Source: an uncultured bacterium
GTDB lineage: Bacteria > Patescibacteriota > Minisyncoccia > Phycocordibacterales > CAWITU01
NCBI GenBank assembly: GCA_903958115.1
Contig: CAJBRS010000101.1
Span: 1 to 30,173 of the forward strand
Direction: 5' to 3'
DNA: 30,173 nt
Part shown: positions 23,068 to 28,322 of the stretch, piece after piece
Layout of the letters: every line of letters starts with the position of its first letter
Numbering within the stretch: the stretch's first letter is position 1
Program-made: the position numbers and the translations under genes
Notes under the pieces: model-generated
The model's database searches: none
Told to the model about the DNA's origin: nothing
Seen by the model: the letters and a program-made list of their open reading frames with translations, nothing else

Positions 23068-23561
23068 TATTTTAATACTTTGTATTCGAGAAGCAGTGTT
23101 CCACTTGGGGTTTTTTCTTCGGAAACCAATTCGAGTTTAAAATCGATATCCTGATTGAAGATCGTTAGACCCTTGCCAAATACAATAGGTTCGACAGTTA
23201 GATACAATTTTTCTATCAAGCCCGATTTCATAAACATTGTGTAGATACTTTGGCCGCCACAAATTGCTACTTCTTTGAAACCTCTTTCTTCAAGTTTTTT
23301 AAAAAGAATAGCTGGTTCGTCTGTAGTTGTTTCAGCTCCATCAAATGTCTCGTTTAGTGAGTACACAATATTGAGCCGGCCTGGGAGAGGATTTTTTAAT
23401 GTTTTGAATGTTGTCTGGCCCATTACCACGACACCAGCGCGTTTGGTTATTTCGACAAAGCGAGCCTTGTCTTCTTTGCTGGTCCAATAGGCTGCGTGAT
23501 TAGTATCTTTGGCAATAAATCCGTCTGTCGTCAAGGCTGAAATAATGAATGGTTTTATCAT
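23067..23561 (-). CDS. RibD C-terminal / DHFR-like reductase
   Basis: A 164 aa NADPH-dependent reductase of the DHFR superfamily (RibD_C type). Landmarks: IISALTTDGFIAK near 6-18, WTSKEDKARF, the cofactor-side VVVMGQTTFKTLKNPLPGR (about 47-65), and the second dinucleotide signature VAICGGQSIYTMFMKSGLI (about 117-135), with LYLTVEPIVFGKG after it. RibD_C enzymes reduce ribosylamino-pyrimidines, but short stand-alone forms in small genomes are often suspected of serving as dihydrofolate reductase. ThyA nearby makes dihydrofolate, and no classical folA is in the window. Two in-frame ATGs (23567, 23561) follow a minus-strand TATAAT; the one at 23561 lies six bases away as in other leaderless genes here. 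Confidence 0.88.
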   Translation of the reverse strand: MIKPFIISALTTDGFIAKDTNHAAYWTSKEDKARFVEITKRAGVVVMGQTTFKTLKNPLPGRLNIVYSLNETFDGAETTTDEPAILFKKLEERGFKEVAICGGQSIYTMFMKSGLIEKLYLTVEPIVFGKGLTIFNQDIDFKLELVSEEKTPSGTLLLEYKVLK

Positions 23562-23567
23562 GCTCAT

Positions 23568-23573
23568 ATTATA
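23568..23573 (-). promoter_or_regulatory. -10 element of the reductase gene, leaderless
   Basis: TATAAT on the minus strand touches the ATG at 23567 and stands six bases before the ATG at 23561, which decides for the latter. Confidence 0.5.
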
Positions 23574-23605
23574 TCGTTTTATTGTTTTCTGTGGAAATAA
23601 AATTA

Positions 23606-23614
23606 TGCTAAAAT
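23606..23614 (+). promoter_or_regulatory. Extended -10 promoter of the cytidylyltransferase-like gene
   Basis: TG-C-TAAAAT lies ten bases before the ATG at 23625, allowing a leader of only about four bases. Confidence 0.5.
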
Positions 23615-23624
23615 ACCGATACAT

Positions 23625-24230
23625 ATGACCGAGGCCAATATAACAATAAATAAAGGAATTTTTGGTTTAAATGCCAACTTTAGCCATCGGTATATTTCTG
23701 ATTATAAGAAGCTCACCAAGCTCGTTGATCATTGTAAGGGATTGGGGTTGGAGGTTGTTTTGACTCAAGGGACCTATGATATGGTGCATATTGGTCATGC
23801 TAGGTATTTTGAAGAAGCAAAAAAACACGGTGACCTATTGATTGTCGGAGTAGATAGTGATGAAAAAGTTCGAGCGCGAAAAGGCCCGGAGCGTCCAGTG
23901 GTGCCACAAGATGAAAGACTTGAAATGGTGGCGCATCTTCGATCTGTTGACGTGGTTGTTTTAAAACAACACAAAGCTCCTAAGTGGAGTTTAATTAAGA
24001 CAGTAAGGCCTGATGTATTAATTGCCACGAAAGAAACTTACACGAAAGCTCAACTAAAAGAATTAGAAAAATATTGCAAGAAAATAATTGTGCTAGATCC
24101 AATGGCCACCACTTCCACGAGCGCCAAGATTCGACGACTTCAGATAAGTACAGCCAAAAGTCTTGGGAAGCAACTTACCCCTAAAATAATGTCGACGATT
24201 GAAGAGGTTCTAGAAAATTTGAAGAGATAG
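23625..24230 (+). CDS. Cytidylyltransferase-like nucleotidyltransferase (RfaE/HldE C-terminal type)
   Basis: A 201 aa nucleotidyltransferase that should join a nucleotide monophosphate to a phosphorylated substrate. The Rossmann-like fold starts at VVLTQGTYDMVHIGHARYF (about 45-63) with the HxGH motif HIGH; LLIVGVDSDEKVRARKGPERP (landmark near 73) carries the RxxKGxxRP signature of the RfaE/GCT family, followed by ERLEMVAHLRSVD. The C-terminal STSAKIRR matches the usual ISTTxIIxRI region. The first 40 residues are an extra N-terminal segment. It is followed ten bases later by the deaminase-like gene. The substrate is unknown: ADP-heptose synthesis is unlikely without other hld genes in view. 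Confidence 0.88.
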   Translation: MTEANITINKGIFGLNANFSHRYISDYKKLTKLVDHCKGLGLEVVLTQGTYDMVHIGHARYFEEAKKHGDLLIVGVDSDEKVRARKGPERPVVPQDERLEMVAHLRSVDVVVLKQHKAPKWSLIKTVRPDVLIATKETYTKAQLKELEKYCKKIIVLDPMATTSTSAKIRRLQISTAKSLGKQLTPKIMSTIEEVLENLKR

Positions 24231-24240
24231 TCTAAAAAGT

Positions 24241-25080
24241 ATGGAAAAAGAAACAATCATTATTGCCCACATTCCTGTATTGCATCAGGGTTATAAAAAG
24301 TTATTCGAATCTCATCCTGAGGCAAAAGAGCTTTATATTCTTGGTCCAGAATTGGTGGGGGAATACCCTCATTTGGCAAAGGATATTCGCCAGCTTGATG
24401 CAGAATTGGTTAAGGAGGCTATCGAAAGTTGGAAGATTTTTGATGTTGTAGAAATTTTAGATAAGGAATTATTAGTAAAAATTGCTGATCTAAAACCACG
24501 AATTGTATTGCCAAATGAGGAGGTAACTAAAGGTCTTGTAGAAAAATATCTATCGAAGATCGAAGTGTTGTACAGCCCAATTTTTTTGCGATGGGACAAA
24601 CACAATACTGTCACAGAGACAGAAATAAATCCTGACAGAAAAATTTCCCGAGAAGAGTTTGATCGAAACATTATGGAAATGGCCGGCAAAGAGGGAGAGA
24701 AGAGTACTGATATCTGGCGAAGAATCGGATCAATTTTGGTAAAGGACGGAAATATTATTTGCTCGGCTCATAATATTGGAACGCCGACAGAGCAAACATC
24801 TATGTACGAAGGTGATCCAAGAAATAATTTTCATAAAGGGGTGCACCTTGAACTTTCAACTTTTCTTCATTCTGAGGCGGGGGTAGTGGCGGAGATGGCT
24901 CGTCGAGGAATTGCCGTAGAGGGAGCTGATATTTATGTAACGACATACCCATGTGCGCCGTGTGCGAAAATGATTGCTTATTCTGGCATCAAAAGAGTTT
25001 TTTATAAAAATGGATATGGGGTATTAGACAGCGAGAGAATCTTGAAAGAGAAAGGAGTGGAGATTATAAGGGTAGAGTAA
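24241..25080 (+). CDS. dCMP-deaminase-like protein with an unknown N-terminal domain
   Basis: A 279 aa protein. Residues 150-279 form a zinc-dependent deaminase domain: HSEAGVVAEMARRG (His-x-Glu, about 209-222) and TTYPCAPCAKMIAYSG (PCxxC, about 237-252), followed by RVFYKNGYG. This is the dCMP/ComEB-type arrangement, giving dUMP from dCMP. The first 130-140 residues form a separate alpha/beta domain that begins ETIIIAHIPVLHQGYKKLF and includes YILGPELVGEYPHLAKDI, LKPRIVLPNEEVTKGLVEKY and YSPIFLRWDKHNTV; I do not recognise it. Its strand-helix pattern could bind a nucleotide. The gene follows the cytidylyltransferase-like gene by ten bases and is probably in one operon with it. Alternative: tRNA- or other nucleoside-modifying deaminase. 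Confidence 0.88.
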   Translation: MEKETIIIAHIPVLHQGYKKLFESHPEAKELYILGPELVGEYPHLAKDIRQLDAELVKEAIESWKIFDVVEILDKELLVKIADLKPRIVLPNEEVTKGLVEKYLSKIEVLYSPIFLRWDKHNTVTETEINPDRKISREEFDRNIMEMAGKEGEKSTDIWRRIGSILVKDGNIICSAHNIGTPTEQTSMYEGDPRNNFHKGVHLELSTFLHSEAGVVAEMARRGIAVEGADIYVTTYPCAPCAKMIAYSGIKRVFYKNGYGVLDSERILKEKGVEIIRVE

Positions 25081-25089
25081 GTATAAAGA

Positions 25090-25111
25090 GCCTGCCGAGA
25101 TGTCGGCAGGC
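25090..25111 (-). terminator. Hairpin between two convergent genes
   Basis: GCCTGCCGA (25090-25098) pairs with TCGGCAGGC (25103-25111) around a four-base loop. On the minus strand it is followed by TCTTTAT, suiting the HIT-like gene. It may also stop transcription from the deaminase side, where a T run lies ten bases further on. Confidence 0.7.
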
Positions 25112-25124
25112 CCCGCTGTGTTTT

Positions 25125-25715
25125 TTAGCACGCTCCTTTTGGTGCCATCTTGTCTTCCACGAGGGAACGTTCTTCTTCAGAGAGTTCTTCGAAGGACATT
25201 CCTTGTCGCATTTTCTCAAAGACCTGCAGGATAGGTAGTTTTTCCACGAGGTTTTTCGACGACTTTGCAATTGTCACTGTGACCCGATCTCTGCCCGTTG
25301 GCACATGATAATTGAAGTGTAGGTGAGGCATGCTCTTGGCATTGCGAAGTGGATTGCCTGATCGTACCAGTAGAACGCCGCCGTCTATGGAGAATTCTCG
25401 ATTGATCCAACGTGTCGCTTCTGCAAGAAGAAACCATTCCTTGTAGTTTACCTCATCAATATTACCAAGGTGACGTTTTGATGGTATTACGAATTGGTAG
25501 TCTTGCCCTTCTTGTGCTGCGAGGTTGTTTTTCCAGACGCGCCAAGCATCGTTCTCATAAAGCGTCTTGTTTAATTCTGGGTCAATTTGGCAAAAGCCAC
25601 AGACGCCCTGGAGCAATGAATCCACCTTTTTACAGTAGTATGCATAGTTGCTGACATTGAATAGTTGCCAGATATCATCTGGCGATATTCCTGGTACCTG
25701 AAATTCAGGATACAT
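25125..25715 (-). CDS. HIT-like protein with altered histidine triad
   Basis: A 196 aa protein resembling HIT/Ap4A-phosphorylase-type nucleotide hydrolases or transferases. CGFCQIDPELNKTLYEND (about 39-56) matches the N-terminal zinc Cys pair of Patescibacteria HIT proteins, QFVIPSKRHLGNIDEV (about 74-89) is the second strand region, and MPHLHFNYHVP (about 128-138) is the triad. It reads HLHFN rather than HxHxH: the last His is Asn, while the middle, nucleophilic His is kept. GalT-type enzymes have Gln there. So it may transfer rather than hydrolyse nucleotides. It has a strong AAAGGAGGAG site, its own promoter and a terminator, and codon use richer in G and C than the HIT gene beside it. Confidence 0.75.
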   Translation of the reverse strand: MYPEFQVPGISPDDIWQLFNVSNYAYYCKKVDSLLQGVCGFCQIDPELNKTLYENDAWRVWKNNLAAQEGQDYQFVIPSKRHLGNIDEVNYKEWFLLAEATRWINREFSIDGGVLLVRSGNPLRNAKSMPHLHFNYHVPTGRDRVTVTIAKSSKNLVEKLPILQVFEKMRQGMSFEELSEEERSLVEDKMAPKGAC

Positions 25716-25757
25716 AAGCTCTCCTCCTTTTTATTGTTTTACCGACGTTTCGTTCGT

Positions 25758-25786
25758 ATCCTAGTTCAGTAGGAGCTCCTAGTCAA
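25758..25786 (-). promoter_or_regulatory. Promoter of the HIT-like gene
   Basis: Minus strand: TTGACT (25786-25781), 17 bases, TAGGAT (25763-25758), then AAAGGAGGAG just before the ATG at 25715. The spacer contains the palindrome AGGAGCTCCT (25771-25780), a possible operator. Confidence 0.65.
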
Positions 25787-26263
25787 TTATTTGTTTTTTC
25801 TATTTTTAGGGTCACCGATTTTGAACCGGATGGCTTCACCCTTTTGATTTTCTAGGTCTGGCTCGATGAGATGGGCGTGGAGATGTAAGACGCTGTTGCC
25901 GTATGTGCCATATTCTGGGTTTGAACCGAAGCGCATCAGGAAAGCTCCACCTGGCATATTATTTTCCTTGCTAACATATTGGAAAAGCTCAAAAAGCTCT
26001 TGAGATGCTTCTGGTAACAAGTCGTTTAAATGTTCGATATGCGTTTTATGAATCGCTAGAAAGTGATGTTTGGTGTTTTCGTACGGCCACTGATTAAAAG
26101 TTAATGTCCAGTATTTGCCATCTTTAATAATGGGTTTTTTGTGATATTTTTTAAGATTTTCGGGACAGAAAGGGCAAACGTTGTCCGCAACAATTTGTTC
26201 CAGAACTTTTTTTTGTTCTTCTTCACGAGCGCTATCTATAATTACAAAATCTTTATCAGCCAT
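25787..26263 (-). CDS. HIT family nucleotide hydrolase
   Basis: A 158 aa histidine-triad protein, expected to hydrolyse nucleoside phosphoramidates or dinucleoside polyphosphates. Near the N-terminus is the zinc-type CPFC (about 31-34), then FNQWPYENTKHHFLAIHKTH (about 56-75) and the triad VLHLHAHLIEP (about 129-139), a complete HxHxHxx. The ATG at 26263 comes one base after the thyA stop codon (TAATATG), so the gene is translated by coupling with thyA; a longer reading from 26344 would lie inside thyA and is rejected. The C-terminus is short and basic (KNRKNK). Confidence 0.93.
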   Translation of the reverse strand: MADKDFVIIDSAREEEQKKVLEQIVADNVCPFCPENLKKYHKKPIIKDGKYWTLTFNQWPYENTKHHFLAIHKTHIEHLNDLLPEASQELFELFQYVSKENNMPGGAFLMRFGSNPEYGTYGNSVLHLHAHLIEPDLENQKGEAIRFKIGDPKNRKNK

Positions 26264-26264
26264 A

Positions 26265-27176
26265 TTAGATTGCAACAGGAATGCCTTTAATTCCAGGATG
26301 AGGTTCGTAATCAGAGAGTGTGAAATCTTCTTTTCGAAAATCAAAAAGATTTTTCTTTTCTTTGTTCATTGTAACAGTGGGGAATCGTCGTGGTTCTCTG
26401 GCTAGCATTGTTTCCACTGCTGGGATTTGGTCTACATAAATGTGAGCATCAGAAATGGTGTGGACATATTCGTAAGGAATAGTATTTGTGGCGTGAGCAA
26501 CCATCATTAAAAGCGCTGCATACTGGACCATGTTAGAAGGAACGCCGACCGGCACATCACCAGATCGCTGAATCATGTGAAGGGTTAGTTTGTTGTCGAT
26601 TACTCGAAAGTGAACCCATCCGTGGCATGGAGCGACTACTACTTTTTGTTGCTTTCCTTTGCCTCGCCCAATGTATTGAGGAACCCAAGGACTAACAAAA
26701 TGCGTGCGAAGCTGGGGTTCTTCAATGATTTGTTCAACAATATGTCTGAATTGATTAAAGCTCGGTCCCTCGGAAGTAGGGAAATCATGAAAAACGGCGC
26801 CATAAGAGCCGGGACCTAAATCTCCAGGAGCAAGCCCACGCTTTGCGCATTTTTCTGGTGTACCCCAAAATTTCCACCAATGACAGCCAAAAGATTCTAG
26901 GCCTTCCACTGTGCGAACACCATTTATGAAAGCGCAAATTTCTCCAATCGCTTGTTGCCAAACGGTGACAGGCAAGTGGTCGGAAACTTTAGGATCCATG
27001 TTTCTTTCTGTGATGATAGGGAAACCATTATCCATTCGGAATCGCATTGATCCGGATCCCATCAGGGTAATAGCATCAGTGCCTTGTTGGCTAATAGTAC
27101 GGGTGCCTTCTTTTAGAATTTTTCGAAGGAGATCTTGATATTGAGTGTCTGGTGTGCGTTCTGAATAGGGTTTCAT
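26265..27176 (-). CDS. thyA: Thymidylate synthase (divergent ThyA)
   Basis: ThyA (EC 2.1.1.45) methylates dUMP to dTMP using methylene-THF, yielding dihydrofolate. At 303 aa it is somewhat longer than the E. coli enzyme. The nucleophile lies in VVAPCHGWVHFRV (about 183-195, usually LPPCHxxxQF). QRSGDVPVGVPSNMVQYAAL follows; the usual Cys in QRSxD is Gly, and the Asn that selects dUMP over dCMP is kept. YVHTISDAHIYVDQ (about 239-252) and the C-terminal PHPGIKGIPVAI are present. The first 60 residues hold the phosphate-binding Arg region (LMGSGSMRFRMDNGFPIITER). The start has a TATCAT eight bases upstream. It is co-transcribed with the HIT gene. Confidence 0.95.
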   Translation of the reverse strand: MKPYSERTPDTQYQDLLRKILKEGTRTISQQGTDAITLMGSGSMRFRMDNGFPIITERNMDPKVSDHLPVTVWQQAIGEICAFINGVRTVEGLESFGCHWWKFWGTPEKCAKRGLAPGDLGPGSYGAVFHDFPTSEGPSFNQFRHIVEQIIEEPQLRTHFVSPWVPQYIGRGKGKQQKVVVAPCHGWVHFRVIDNKLTLHMIQRSGDVPVGVPSNMVQYAALLMMVAHATNTIPYEYVHTISDAHIYVDQIPAVETMLAREPRRFPTVTMNKEKKNLFDFRKEDFTLSDYEPHPGIKGIPVAI

Positions 27177-27184
27177 ATCGGTAT

Positions 27185-27190
27185 ATGATA
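27185..27190 (-). promoter_or_regulatory. -10 element of thyA-HIT
   Basis: TATCAT on the minus strand ends eight bases before the ATG at 27176, leaving almost no leader. Confidence 0.45.
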
Positions 27191-27234
27191 CTTGCTCGCA
27201 AGGCCTTTTTCAAATTGCTGGTTTCAGGTCTTTG

Positions 27235-27243
27235 TGTTACAGT
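27235..27243 (+). promoter_or_regulatory. Extended -10 promoter of the nucleotide kinase gene
   Basis: TG-T-TACAGT ends nine bases before the ATG at 27253. Confidence 0.45.
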
Positions 27244-27252
27244 TTTTAAATT

Positions 27253-27816
27253 ATGATTTTAATCGGACTTGTTGGAGAAAATGGTAGTGGAAAAGAAACT
27301 TTTGCAAATTTGCTTAAGGAAAAATTTGGTACAAATGCCGTCACTCATATTCACACCTCCGATCTCCTAAAGGAAACTTTAACAGCATGGTCTGTGCCTC
27401 TTACTCGTCGCAACCTACAAGATATGGCTATTATTATGGATCATGCTTACGGAAAGGGAACACTTAGTCGTGCCATTAAAGAGAGAATTACAAATGCCAA
27501 GACAGATTTTGTCATTTTGGATGGAGTGCGCTGGCAGTCGGATGTTGATCTAATAAGAAGTATTACTCCTAATAAGCTTGTCTATATTACCGCTTCGGTT
27601 GAGCACCGTTACGAAAGAATCAAAACAAGAAAAGAGAAAGTGGGTGAGGATCAGGCATCATTCGAACAATTTTTGAAGGAAGAGCAAATTGAGACAGAGC
27701 TAGAAATAAAAAACATCGGGAAAGGCGCTGATATCACAATAGTAAATGACGGTTCAATCGAGGATTTGCGTAGGGAGGTGGAAGCAAGCACAAACAAAAT
27801 CACTTGTATTTTGTAG
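27253..27816 (+). CDS. P-loop (deoxy)nucleotide monophosphate kinase-like protein
   Basis: A 187 aa P-loop kinase. Walker A is GENGSGKET (about 8-16), preceded by MILIGLV. A substrate-side HTSDLLKETL follows (about 34-43), then FVILDGVRWQSDVDLI (about 91-106) as the Walker-B-like strand with DGVR, and a lid region rich in Arg/Lys (RYERIKTRKEKVGEDQ, about 119-134). This pattern fits dephospho-CoA kinase/deoxynucleotide-kinase-like proteins found in phages and Archaea. A role in phosphorylating dTMP or dUMP is suggested by its place among dTMP genes. The final residues (about 178-187, ASTNKITCIL) are encoded by the left arm of hairpin copy 4, so the C-terminus may have been altered when the hairpin arose. 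Confidence 0.82.
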   Translation: MILIGLVGENGSGKETFANLLKEKFGTNAVTHIHTSDLLKETLTAWSVPLTRRNLQDMAIIMDHAYGKGTLSRAIKERITNAKTDFVILDGVRWQSDVDLIRSITPNKLVYITASVEHRYERIKTRKEKVGEDQASFEQFLKEEQIETELEIKNIGKGADITIVNDGSIEDLRREVEASTNKITCIL

Positions 27817-27882
27817 ACTAAGACTTGGCCAAGCGGCCCGGAGCGGTCTACAAAATACAAGTGATTTTGTTTGTGCTTGCTT
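27782..27882 (+). repeat. Long hairpin element, copy 4
   Basis: Perfect 37-base arms (27782-27818 and 27846-27882) surround the 27-base loop (27819-27845), identical to copy 2. The left arm contains the last codons and the TAG stop of the kinase gene. The right arm ends in TTGCTT, the -35 of the next promoter. Confidence 0.9.
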
Positions 27883-27905
27883 TTCGCATTTCTTTCGCTT
27901 AGTGT
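27877..27905 (+). promoter_or_regulatory. Promoter of the small gene, inside the end of hairpin copy 4
   Basis: TTGCTT (27877-27882), 17 bases, TAGTGT (27900-27905), then TACGAAAAAAGGAGGT, the same segment as after hairpin copy 3. GGAGG lies five bases before the ATG at 27926. Confidence 0.65.
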
Positions 27906-27925
27906 TACGAAAAAAGGAGGTAAGT

Positions 27926-28240
27926 ATGACAACGACGTGGTTTGTCTCGTGCAATTCATCCACTAATGACAAAATCCGGCAAAATTTGCCAGAGGAAAAC
28001 ATTCAGCGGGGCATGACTTGTATTGATCTTCAAAAAAGACAGATCAAACTTGATTTGTGGGAATGCGATTTCAAGTTTGTTCAAGAGCTTCAGTCGAATA
28101 AGAAGAATTGGAAGCTATCGTTCCGAGTCTTTCGTCGCGTGGGCCCTTATGGACGTTCTATTCGCGAAGCACCGGCCTGGCTCTACGACGAGTCTGTGCC
28201 AGCTCCAAAGAAATCAAAAACCAAAGTTCCGAGAAAATAG
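27926..28240 (+). CDS. Small basic protein of unknown function
   Basis: A 104 aa protein not recognised. It begins MTTTWFVSCNSSTNDKIRQN. The middle reads IDLQKRQIKLDLWECDFKFV and WKLSFRVFRRVGPYGRSIREAP, suggesting a small beta-rich fold, and the tail is Lys/Pro-rich (PAPKKSKTKVPRK), which might bind nucleic acid. There is no membrane helix. AAAAAAGGAGG at 27910-27920 fixes the ATG at 27926; a longer reading from 27746 would run through the hairpin and is rejected. It has its own promoter and terminator and sits as a separate unit between the kinase and glyA, with codon use like the dUTPase-like gene. Confidence 0.75.
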   Translation: MTTTWFVSCNSSTNDKIRQNLPEENIQRGMTCIDLQKRQIKLDLWECDFKFVQELQSNKKNWKLSFRVFRRVGPYGRSIREAPAWLYDESVPAPKKSKTKVPRK

Positions 28241-28260
28241 GACTTCTTGTTCTAAAACTA

Positions 28261-28300
28261 CGCCGCGACCACTTAAAAAGCAGGGGTCGCGGCGCTTCTA
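28261..28300 (+). terminator. Terminator after the small gene
   Basis: CGCCGCGACC (28261-28270) pairs with GGTCGCGGCG (28285-28294), followed by CTTCTATTATTT. The U tract is imperfect. Confidence 0.7.
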
Positions 28301-28307
28301 TTATTTG

Positions 28308-28316
28308 TGCTAAAAT
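28308..28316 (+). promoter_or_regulatory. Extended -10 promoter of glyA-dut-argS, leaderless
   Basis: TG-C-TAAAAT ends six bases before the ATG at 28323. Confidence 0.6.
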
Positions 28317-28322
28317 AAATTC

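Noticed and set aside
26264..26344. A longer N-terminus for the HIT protein reading back into thyA.
   Set aside because: The extension would overlap the thyA coding region, and the ATG at 26263 one base after the thyA stop explains initiation by coupling.
27746..27925. An extended reading of the small gene through hairpin copy 4.
   Set aside because: GGAGG five bases before the ATG at 27926 and the promoter at 27877-27905 show the shorter start.
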